From positions 744,001 to 808,000 of the forward strand of contig NZ_CP117772.1 of NCBI RefSeq assembly GCF_028623165.1: a stretch of 64,000 bases of DNA, in the 5' to 3' direction. Under the pieces are notes generated by a model, which was not told the DNA's origin, ran no database searches, and worked only from the letters and a program-made list of their open reading frames with translations. Each line of letters begins with the position of its first letter. Within the stretch, counting starts at the first letter, position 1. Positions 8,831 through 16,724 of this stretch are shown here, in pieces. Both the position numbers and the translations under genes were made by a program. Source of the DNA: Nostoc sp. UHCC 0926 (lineage in GTDB: Bacteria > Cyanobacteriota > Cyanobacteriia > Cyanobacteriales > Nostocaceae).

Positions 8831-10599
8831 ATGAGATATCAAGTAGGGGGTAGTCTCCGCAGCGACGACCCCACATATGTTACCCGTCAGGCAGATGAAC
8901 AACTTTATGCTAGCTTGAAAGCTGGTAATTTCTGTTATGTCTTCAACTCTCGTCAAATGGGCAAGTCATCGTTACTACAGCGCACAAGTTATCGTCTTAA
9001 AGAAGAAGGGCATAGCTGTGTTTACTTGGATATGACTCGCTTGGGTATTGAAGATACTACACCAGAGCAATGGTATAAAGGTATTCTTATTAGCTTATTC
9101 TATAGCTTAAAATTAGCGTCACAAATTGACTTTCAGCGTTGGTGGGAAATGCAAGCAGGTATTTCCTCGGTGCAAAAACTACACCTATTTGTTGAAGATA
9201 TCTTATTACAAAATATCGAGAGTGATTCTCTACGAGACGGCAAAGCCAAACGCATTTTCATCTTTATTGATGAGATTGATAGCCTGCTGAGTTTAAGTTT
9301 CCCAATTAACGACTTTTTTGCTTGGATTCGTCAGTGCTATAATCTACGACCACATAACTCAAACTTTGAACGCTTGGGATTTGCACTATTTGGTGTAGCT
9401 AGTCCCTCCGACTTGATTGCTGATAAACGCCGCACGCCCTTTAACTTTGGTAAAGCAATTGAGTTACAGGGCTTTGGACTGCATGAAGCCACGCTTTTGC
9501 TTCTAGGATTAGAAGAAGTAGTCAGTCAACCACAAGCAATACTGCAAGAGGTTATTCATTGGACAGGCGGACAACCTTTTTTGACACAAAAACTTTGTGA
9601 GTTAATTACTGAAGTTGCCTTTGAAACTACTAGAGGAATGATTACTCTACCTCCAGGGACAGAAACATTGTGGGTAGACCAATTAGTGCGATCGCAGATT
9701 ATTCAAAATTGGCAGTCACAAGACGAACCCGAACATTTGCGTACTATTCGCGATCGTCTCTTATGCGACGAACAACAGGCAGGGCGGTTGTTGGGTATTT
9801 ATCAACAGGTATTGCAAGCAGAAGAGGCTCTTGAGCTATTGAGCAGGGAAGCAGGGAAGCAGAGGAGCAGAGGAGCAGGGGAGCAGAGGAGAAGAGTTTT
9901 CCGCTCCTCCCCTGCGCCTCTTGATTCTGTTCCAACTGATGATAGTCGAGAACAGACACAACTGTTGTTGTCCGGTTTAGTAGAGAGACACAACGGCTAC
10001 CTCAAAATTAAAAATCCCATCTATCGGAATGTTTTTAATGCCCAATGGGTGTTAAAACAACTAAATAATCTCCGTCCCTACTCACAAACATTCAATGCTT
10101 GGGTAGCATCGGGTTACAAAGATGAATCGCGTCTGTTGCGAGCACAAGCTTTAAAAGATACTCAAAATTGGTCACAGGGCAAGAGTCTGAGCGATTTAGA
10201 TTATCAATTTTTAGCCGCAAGTGTTGAATGCGATCGCCAAGAAATGCAAATGGCATTGGAGGCAGCATGGGTCAAAGAGGTAGAAGCACGACTCGTACAA
10301 GAGAAAAAAACGGCTTTATTCCAGAGATATCTACTAGTTGCAGTAAGTATTGGGTTGCTCGTTTCTAGTAGTTTGGGAATAGGAACTTTCATTTTGTATC
10401 GTCTGACTCTCAAAAGTGAAATTCAAGTTTTTTAGCTTTAGGGGGTGATGACAACACGCTCATTCTTTGGAATTTGCAGCGAATTCTTCACCTAGATGTA
10501 CTGAATTATGGTTGCAAGTTGGTGCAGGATTATCTGAAAACTAACACAGCAGTTGAGAAAGGCGAACGCTCACTCTGCAATCACTCTAATAACTATTAA
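8831..10599 (+). pseudogene. AAA_35 ATPase whose WD40 propeller has been deleted
   Basis: The ORF 8831-10435 (534 residues) has the AAA_35 ATPase: family start YQVGGSLRSDDPTYVTRQAD, Walker A-type SRQMGKSSLLQR (about 38), Walker B-type IFIFIDEIDSLL (about 142) and GGQPFLTQKLCELI (about 248). It ends in one transmembrane helix (about residues 500-522) and stops at 10435. Directly after, in another frame, 10435-10599 encodes the last blade and tail of a WD40 repeat protein (LALGGDDNTLILWNLQRIL, ending DYLKTN and ERSLC). In this family the normal order is AAA - transmembrane - 10 to 14 WD40 repeats with exactly that tail, so an internal deletion has joined the membrane segment to the final WD40 strand out of frame. 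The shortened ATPase might still be made. Confidence 0.75.
9841..9925. repeat. Purine-rich repeat inserted inside the AAA_35 coding region
   Basis: GCAGGGAAGCAGAGGAGCAG-type tandem words followed by their complement (CTCCTCCCCTGCGCC) can fold into a hairpin (GCAGGGGAG near 9876 with CTCCCCTGC near 9911). It is read in frame as an Arg/Gly/Gln-rich segment (GKQRSRGAGEQRRR). It looks like a dispersed repeat that entered a tolerant linker without shifting the frame. Confidence 0.65.
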
Positions 10600-10973
10600 T
10601 ACCAATTTTATATGAAGCTGCATATTATTATCCAACCACTTTTACTATTTTGGTTAATTTATCCCTGGTTAAGTATTTTCCCTAATTCACATTTATTTCT
10701 GGGATTCAATCATTTAATTGCTGCAATGAATCAATTTAAACCCTGTTATTCTTCTGGATGATTTAGCTTATTTACTACTTGCTTATTCCGGAAAGTGATA
10801 GAAGAGGGATAAAATCAAATCTGAAACCTTCTCCCGGTCTGATATCTGGAGTCAGACTTCAATGTATCCTCAAGAGATTCGACGAGTTGGGGTGTGAAAA
10901 TGTTACCGTCCATCTTTGAAAAATTTGTACAACAAAGTCCCGTAACTGCAATAGCACGAGTAGCCTCTGTCAA

Positions 10974-11882
10974 TTAATTAGGGGATTTTTTATTAGGGAA
11001 AAACCGCAGATAATGACTTGACGAGCCATAGAGGTTTTTATAAAGAAACCAGGTATCAAGCACTAGTTCCAAAAGAGCAATCAACACCCAAATTGCTAGA
11101 GAAACAATTACAGGGAGGCTGAGATCAGGAAACTTCCTTTGCAAATCAATAATCCCAAATAACAGCAAAAACAGCAGCGAAACTCCCAGCAGAAAGGACA
11201 ACTTGACGATCGCCAGAATGAAACGGCTCATCTCCAGGATACGATTGTAAAGACTGGAAAATCCCTCCACGATTTCTTCGATGTTATTGATGACAAGTAA
11301 AATTTGTTGTCGGTGCAGATGGGTAGCTAAGGAGCATTGTTGCTGTACTTGCGCCCATTCATATTCATTCTTGAAATTATCTAAAAGCTTATCCAAAGGT
11401 AGCACCTGGGAGCTAGTTGGCCAAATTGGTAAATCCTTTAAATGCAAGGGAATTAAATAGTTAATCAGCGCTATCAGAGTTTCAGCAAAATTACTGAGTT
11501 CGGGGGGAAGAGACTGAGTTAGACGAATAAGTTGGTCAATCTGAATCTGAAGTGTATAGTAGTCCTCATGCCGCCTTTGAGCGATCAACTGACTATTAAA
11601 CGTCAAGAAAACAATTAACACCCCCAATAAAGCAGCTAGGGACTGGGATACAGCAGAAAAGAACTCAATCGCCACCTGTTTAGGTACTGTCAGCCAGGGG
11701 GCGTTTTCCCGCATAGCAAAAACCAAGGTGAGAACAAATACAAGCCCGACGATCGCTAGCTGATGGTGGGTAACAGTAGCTATGACTGTCCGCATTAGAG
11801 GAGTGTTACTGAGTTGAACCAGGATTTGCAGACCTGGGACTGGTTCACAAATTTGAAGTCGTTGGGCTTTGCGGGTTGACAT
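10974..11882 (-). CDS. Membrane protein of unknown function (about four transmembrane helices)
   Basis: I do not recognise the family. Up to 302 residues: two hydrophobic helices near residues 42-60 (LAIVGLVFVLTLVF) and 75-100 (AVSQSLAALLGVLIVFLTF), a polar, partly helical middle (about 100-205) and two helices near 215-240 (ILAIVKLSFLLGVSLLFLLLF) and 250-275. The tail is short and basic. The annotated start at 11882 overlaps the end of the IS630 orfA; a start at ATG 11795 (MRTVIATVTHHQ) would avoid the overlap and is equally possible. It lies between inverted repeats and may be a passenger gene. Confidence 0.6.
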   Translation of the reverse strand: MSTRKAQRLQICEPVPGLQILVQLSNTPLMRTVIATVTHHQLAIVGLVFVLTLVFAMRENAPWLTVPKQVAIEFFSAVSQSLAALLGVLIVFLTFNSQLIAQRRHEDYYTLQIQIDQLIRLTQSLPPELSNFAETLIALINYLIPLHLKDLPIWPTSSQVLPLDKLLDNFKNEYEWAQVQQQCSLATHLHRQQILLVINNIEEIVEGFSSLYNRILEMSRFILAIVKLSFLLGVSLLFLLLFGIIDLQRKFPDLSLPVIVSLAIWVLIALLELVLDTWFLYKNLYGSSSHYLRFFPNKKSPN

Positions 11883-12399
11883 GATTGAAAGTGGCCATAG
11901 GAGATATGGACAATGTTTTTTTAAACAGCTTAACTGCTTCTACATCCTGTTTAGCACTATGGGGAGGCGGTACTTTCAACTTTGCTTTCAGGCGATAATG
12001 CACCCAGGAATAGACTGTTGCATAAGTCAGTTCTAAACTATACTCTGCCTTGAGCCATTCGACAATTTCTCCGTAGCTTTTGAAGGCTGCTCCTTTTTCA
12101 AGACGTTCTTTTAGTCCCGCTAACGCGGATGGAGTCAAGTGTGGTACTTGCCCAGGAGCGGTTTTAATTTCGAGCAATTCTGATAATCCACCCCGTCGAT
12201 ACTTTTGCAACCATCGGGTCACTGTGGATGTGTCTCTACCCAAGCGATGAGCTAATTCTTGATGCTGTTGTACCTGACCTGTTTTTAACCACCACAATAT
12301 TTGTAGTTGTTCTTTTTGCCTGGCAGTACGAGTCTGTTTTAGTTGTTTCTCTAAAAATTCTGCGCTTTCTTCAATTACGATTTGCAAACTACGAGCCAT
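11845..12399 (-). pseudogene. IS630-family transposase orfA (HTH half), catalytic half missing
   Basis: N-terminal half of a two-ORF IS630/Tc1-mariner-type transposase. Start taken at ATG 12399 (MARSLQIVIEESAEFLEK). It has two helix-turn-helix units: AHRLGRDTSTVTRWLQKYR (about 51-69) and a winged-helix part YATVYSWVHYRLKAKLKVP (about 127-145). The normal partner ORF with the DDE catalytic triad should follow after KLFKKTL but is absent; the last ~20 residues read into the upstream end of the membrane-protein gene and are not transposase-like. It is therefore non-autonomous. Confidence 0.7.
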
Positions 12400-12455
12400 A
12401 AAACGCACCACTCGAACATCCATCTATTCTATGCAACTTCACATAAAATTGGTAT

Positions 12456-13155
12456 AAGCTTTCATAGTATTGGTTGATGCACTAGCATTTAATGTACTCT
12501 ATCTACCTGCAATCTGCTGTATATGAATCATATCTGACTTCTGAACAATACTTCCGATAAAACCCTTGTAAAGGGGCTTTTCAATCTCAATATATTTTCA
12601 AAAGTCAAATTATAGTCCTATATTTATTTAGATATCTATCTTTAGATATACTTCATTAAAATGCCTAATTACGCAGTATCTGTCGCATGGTGGGTTGACT
12701 GACATTTATTAAGATATGTTATAATTTATATTGTACTTCTGATTTAGCAAGCAGTAACTTGCTTACAACTTTAAGCTAAAATTAGCCTATTCTATAAATA
12801 AATAGAAAACCAATTCAAGCAATTCTAGAAGTTTTTTAAAACAAAAGTATTTCGTAATAAATTTTTAAATTTATTACGAGGAATTCAGAAATATTTAAAT
12901 TCTGAATTTTCAGTGTTTACTGATATTGTCATATTAAATACTAAACATTAATTTGACTAATACTCTGAGATTTTCTAGAGATAAATATAGTGGAGTTAAT
13001 TAAAAGTTAGGTAAACTTCTTAAAAATCAACTGGCATTATGAAGCAAATAGAATATAGCGATTTTAAAAATCCGCCGATCCTCGTGTAGAGCAAGTTTTG
13101 TTCACCATATGAGATTGTGTCACCTTGATTAGATAGGTGGCGTAACTGAAGTTTA
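12456..13155. other. Long AT-rich intergenic region with a degraded MITE
   Basis: About 700 bp without a supportable gene. Bases about 12573-12622 resemble the right half of the 8621-8724 element, ending AGTCCTATA at 12614-12622, but its left end is not recognisable. The remainder (12630-13010) is over 70 percent AT by eye. Confidence 0.45.
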
Positions 13156-13182
13156 TAGAGACGTTGCATTGCAACGTCTCTA
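13156..13182. repeat. Perfect palindrome TAGAGACGTTGCA-T-TGCAACGTCTCTA
   Basis: A 13-bp perfect inverted repeat with a single central base. This palindrome is one of the commonest short interspersed repeats of Nostocales genomes. It sits 24 bp before the MysC-like start codon and could form a hairpin in the leader. Confidence 0.8.
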
Positions 13183-13205
13183 CAATAAACACAAAGCAAA
13201 GACTT

Positions 13206-13448
13206 ATGGCACAATCAATTTATTTATCTCTGCCTGAATCTACAACCTCATCAAAGGGTGTCAGAGTAAAGGTAGTGGCTTTATTCAAGACTCTCGGTAC
13301 TCTGACATTATTACTCATTGTCTTACCATTGAATGCTTTGATAGTATTGATATCTTTGCTGTGGGGAACGATGCGATCGCCATTTACGAAAAATGTTGTA
13401 GCTGCTCATTCTCAGACTATCTTGGTGAGCAAAGCCAAGATAGTCTGA
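13206..13448 (+). pseudogene. N-terminal fragment resembling a MysC-type ATP-grasp protein
   Basis: An 80-residue product (start ATG 13206, MAQSIYLSLPESTTSS) with one strong transmembrane or amphipathic segment (LGTLTLLLIVLPLNALIVLI, about 33-52) and the beginning of a next domain (AHSQTILVS). This matches my memory of the first ~80 residues of cyanobacterial MysC-like ATP-grasp ligases, where HPQTILVSGGKMTKAL would follow; here the frame stops after SKAKIV. The break coincides with a 15-bp perfect inverted repeat (13411-13449). If correct, the ~380-residue catalytic part is lost. The next gene is an O-methyltransferase; mys clusters also pair the two functions. Confidence 0.5.
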
Positions 13449-13449
13449 G
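13411..13449. repeat. 15-bp perfect inverted repeat at the truncation point
   Basis: CTCAGACTATCTTGG (13411-13425), loop TGAGCAAAG, and CCAAGATAGTCTGAG (13435-13449). The left arm is in the coding sequence (SQTILV) and the right arm supplies the premature stop. No T-tract follows, so it is more likely a template-switch scar than an intrinsic terminator. Confidence 0.75.
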
Positions 13450-13659
13450 GATGTAGAATTAGTGGGTTTACCCCTTGGGTAGTGCTAGCGATTGCTCTCC
13501 CTAGCATCAACTTTTCACTGGCTTTTAAATCATAATTTCAGAAACCACAGTTCCTGAGTTGGGCTTTGGGTATTGGGTGAGCATTTGCTACCTAATACTT
13601 CAGTTCACTATATATTGTACCTACTCGTAAATCCCGATAATTTCACAAGGAGAAAGAAT

Positions 13660-14712
13660 TTGTTAGGAACGACTTCAGCATCCAAGAAGCTTGCCCAGAT
13701 GACCTATGGCTACTGGCAAAGTCAGTGCCTTTATGTGGCAACAAACTTAGGTATACCTAACCTCTTGCAGTCAGGACCAATGACTGTAGAAACGATCGCA
13801 AAAGAGACTTCCACAAAAGTAGAAACTCTCTATGTTCTTCTCCGTGCTCTAGCTCATTTAGGTGTGTTTGTAGAAAAGCCCGGACGTGTATTTGCAGCAA
13901 CAGAACTCTCAGAACACTTGATTACAAATGCAGAGCCTTCTCTTGGACATTTCCTGATGCATATTATAGAACCCTCTATGTGGGATGCTTGGAGAGAATT
14001 AGGAAATTCATTGAAAACAGGCGAAGTTGCTTTTGAGAGAGCACAGGGCAAGAATTTCTACGAATTTTTCATGACAGAAAATCCCGATAGTAGAAATCTG
14101 TTTAACAATGCCATGAGCTTTTTAACGAATCAGGCAATTGATTCGCTGTTTGAGGTGTATGATTTCGGTCAATTTGATACAGTTATGGATGTTGGAGGCA
14201 ATCAAGGAGCACTAATTGCCCATATTGTCAAAAAATTTGGCTGTAAAGGCATATTGTTTGACCTACCGCACGAGATTGAAACAGCTCCTGCTTTCCTCGC
14301 AAAGCAAGGAATTGATAAAGATACCGTGCAAGTCATTGGTGGTAATGCGTTAGAGGAAATACCAAAGGGTGCAGATGCGATCGTAATGAAGTATTTCCTC
14401 TCCGTATTCAGTGTTGAAGATGCGATCAAGGTATTAACTCGGTGTAGAGAGGCTCTCCCCAAAGAAGGTAAGGTGGTACTCCTACAAACACTAGTTCCAC
14501 CGCGTGGTGCGCCGGTAGAATATCCAGATGGGACTATCCCAGCTCTTGCAGCAGTTCAGATGATGGTGACAAACCCGGGGGGTTACTGGCGCACAGAACA
14601 AGAATATAAGGAGTTGTTTGAAAAGAGTGGCTTTCAATTAGAAAAAGTCATTTATACGGGAACTAGCTTGACAGTGATGGAATTTAAGTGTCATGAAGTT
14701 ATACAGGAGTAA
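13660..14712 (+). CDS. O-methyltransferase, family 2 (SAM-dependent)
   Basis: About 350 residues. The frame opens at 13573, but the first strong ribosome-binding site (AAGGAG, 13647-13652) lies 7 bp before TTG 13660, giving MLGTTSASKKLAQMTYGYW; ATG 13699 is an alternative. N-terminal winged-helix dimerisation domain (VETLYVLLRALAHLGVFVE, about 56-74), then a Rossmann methyltransferase with motif I VMDVGGNQGALI (about 177-188) and the later FDLPHEIE and LLQTLVPPRG segments. Such enzymes methylate hydroxyl groups of small phenolic or cyclic substrates. It is the first complete gene of the 13-20 kb island with the dioxygenase and the Gly-NRPS. Confidence 0.85.
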   Translation: MLGTTSASKKLAQMTYGYWQSQCLYVATNLGIPNLLQSGPMTVETIAKETSTKVETLYVLLRALAHLGVFVEKPGRVFAATELSEHLITNAEPSLGHFLMHIIEPSMWDAWRELGNSLKTGEVAFERAQGKNFYEFFMTENPDSRNLFNNAMSFLTNQAIDSLFEVYDFGQFDTVMDVGGNQGALIAHIVKKFGCKGILFDLPHEIETAPAFLAKQGIDKDTVQVIGGNALEEIPKGADAIVMKYFLSVFSVEDAIKVLTRCREALPKEGKVVLLQTLVPPRGAPVEYPDGTIPALAAVQMMVTNPGGYWRTEQEYKELFEKSGFQLEKVIYTGTSLTVMEFKCHEVIQE

Positions 14713-14729
14713 TAATTTTCATGTGGACT

Positions 14730-14762
14730 GGGAAATAGGCCGCAGGTGGCTGCCTATTTCCC
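14730..14762 (+). terminator. Hairpin after the O-methyltransferase gene
   Basis: GGGAAATAGGC (14730-14740) pairs perfectly with GCCTATTTCCC (14752-14762) across an 11-nt loop, 18 bp after the stop. There is no clear T-run, so termination is plausible rather than certain. The remaining gap to 15219 is AT-rich and holds no gene I can support. Confidence 0.5.
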
Positions 14763-15219
14763 ACTCCACTAAATTCAAAAATGGTTCGATAGTACCTTGA
14801 GAAATATACCAAACAGTATATTTCTGAATCCGACCTTTTACTGCTGCGTTTTCACGACGAAAGCTTATTATTTCCGTCTTAAGAGACAACAAATTCTGAT
14901 ATTAACGGGATTACTTTAGAACTACTAGGAAAAAGAATTACTGGTGTCATCAATATATGAAAATGCTGGTTTTTTTTGTTTTTAAAAGTTTTGCTCAAAT
15001 AGGTAGGTAGTAAATTTCATTGGAGCAAAAATATTCTGTTCTGCCTATTGCTATCAGTAAATTATTTTTCAAAGATTATAACCCTGATAAATGTTTAACA
15101 AAGTATGTTAAAAAACGCATAAATATGTTGACGCAAATTAACCTAATTTTGTTAAAATTTGTAAAGATGGTTTAACCTTATACGTACCAATAAACTAATT
15201 TTATCACTCTAAAAATACC

Positions 15220-16383
15220 ATGCCAAATCTTCCCATTTCTATTTCAAAAGACATGAAGTTAAGGTTTTTGCAGGATAATGAAAAAACCTTTATGAGTAAT
15301 GAAAAAGAATTACCTCTAGTGATTGAGCCAGTCAAGGAAAACTCTTTTGCAGTTTTGAAGGGATTACTCAATGAAAGTAGCGACTGGTTCAATCAACAGC
15401 TAGATACATACGGAGCCATTTTATTGCGAGGATTTGAAGTTGAGGATGCAGAGCAATTTCAAAAAGTGCTAGAGCTACTGAACATACAATTGGAGTCAGT
15501 TTATCATTTTGGCAGCGCTCATCGTGTACGAATAGCTGATAAAATTTTCACCTCTTCTGAAGCTCCACCAGATAGAATCATTGCTCCTCATAATGAGCTA
15601 AATATGGTACCGATGCGACCGAGTGTACTTGCTTTCTTCTGCCAAGTTCAGCCAGATATATATGGCGAAACTCCTATCATCAATACCGAAAAGTTATTTG
15701 ATAATTTATCTCCTAACTTACAGTACAAAATTGCCAATTTCCCTCAAAGATTTGTGCGATATGTTCCTAAGCATCTATTAGAGATTGTCTTTGAGGGTCT
15801 TTTGCAAGAGGAGATTACCAAACTTCTTCAGGAACAAGGATTTGATTTCAACTGGCAAGAGGATGGCTCTCTTTATTTTGAATGTTCTTATATTACTTTA
15901 TTCAGTCATCCAAAAACGAGTACGCTCTGCTTTTCCCTTAGCATTGTTGATTCTTTAGTTAGTAGAGAATGGTATCGAAACATTGGGCAACGGTATTCAT
16001 TTTGGAAAAGGCTCTATTACAATTGGCTACCAGCAAACTTGTACAAAAGATTTCAACAAGGATTAACAACAGCAGCAACTGTTGTCGATAGTTCACAAAA
16101 ACGAACCAGTACCCTTAACACATATTTTTTGAACGAGGATGGTCAAGATACCGAGATGACGCAAGCAGAAGCACAAGAATTGGGCAAAGCTGAATGGAAA
16201 AATGCATCTGTCTTTAAATGGAAACAAGGCGATATTCTTGTGATAGATAATCTACAGGTCGCTCATAGTAGACTCAATACTAAACTTAAGCGAAAGATAC
16301 TTACGGCTTTCGGTAATATGTGCAACATTCGTGATATGAAACCAGCTTTATTAGCAACCCATCCCATAAGCATAGATGTTTAG
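15220..16383 (+). CDS. TauD/TfdA-family Fe(II)/2-oxoglutarate dioxygenase
   Basis: About 387 residues. The iron-binding pair is visible as HNE (APHNELNM, about residues 126-133, H-x-E), with the distal histidine in VAHSRLNTKLKRK (about 346) followed by the 2-oxoglutarate-binding arginine region. The sequence GAILLRGFEVEDAEQFQKVL (about 66-85) is the standard N-terminal strand of the family. The enzyme probably hydroxylates an amino-acid-like or carrier-bound substrate. It precedes the Gly-NRPS by about 340 bp on the same strand, suggesting a tailoring role. It is distinct in sequence from the TauD domain at 56 kb. Confidence 0.85.
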   Translation: MPNLPISISKDMKLRFLQDNEKTFMSNEKELPLVIEPVKENSFAVLKGLLNESSDWFNQQLDTYGAILLRGFEVEDAEQFQKVLELLNIQLESVYHFGSAHRVRIADKIFTSSEAPPDRIIAPHNELNMVPMRPSVLAFFCQVQPDIYGETPIINTEKLFDNLSPNLQYKIANFPQRFVRYVPKHLLEIVFEGLLQEEITKLLQEQGFDFNWQEDGSLYFECSYITLFSHPKTSTLCFSLSIVDSLVSREWYRNIGQRYSFWKRLYYNWLPANLYKRFQQGLTTAATVVDSSQKRTSTLNTYFLNEDGQDTEMTQAEAQELGKAEWKNASVFKWKQGDILVIDNLQVAHSRLNTKLKRKILTAFGNMCNIRDMKPALLATHPISIDV

Positions 16384-16724
16384 AGGCTTACCTTAACCCT
16401 TCCAGGAAGCCACGCGCAGCGTCTTCGATAGAAGAAGGCATCGTGTCTTAGCTTAAATTTTCTAAGTCGCAATTGTTTTTTTATCCATTTTATTGAAAAT
16501 AATTCTATTTAGGGATTAACAACTTCAGTAAGTGGTTCATAAATTACATCTTAACTGATCCCGTCTTTTTAAACTAACAATTAAAGCAGTAATCCTATCA
16601 GTCTCATAAATTGTATAAGCTGCGTCTCTTTTCAATCGATAGCTAAATAAACTGAGATTTACGCTCTTACATTTTTTTCAATCATTATCTGCTACCTCAA
16701 CAAAATAATAATTTATCAAGACCT
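16384..16724. other. Intergenic region before the Gly-NRPS
   Basis: 340 bp, AT-rich, with one GC-rich dispersed word near 16407-16440 (CACGCGCAGCGTCTTCGATA). No gene or clear terminator. Confidence 0.4.

Larger units (their letters stand above)
10599..12455. mobile_element. Region bounded by 25-bp inverted repeats, with IS630-type orfA and a membrane-protein gene
   Basis: Inverted repeats at 10599-10623 and 12431-12455 match at 23 of 25 positions (ATACCAATTTTATRTGAAG...). The right repeat lies immediately upstream of an IS630-type orfA on the minus strand, the normal place for a terminal repeat; the left one abuts the stop of the WD40 remnant. The second transposase frame expected after orfA is absent and a membrane-protein gene occupies its place. 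This may be an IS630-derived element carrying a passenger gene, or an IS end plus an unrelated solo repeat. The stretch 10624-10973 has no gene. Confidence 0.5.

Noticed and set aside
12695..12725. TTGACT...TATAAT promoter-like pair
   Set aside because: The spacer is 19 bp and no gene begins within about 480 bp; chance match in AT-rich DNA is likely.
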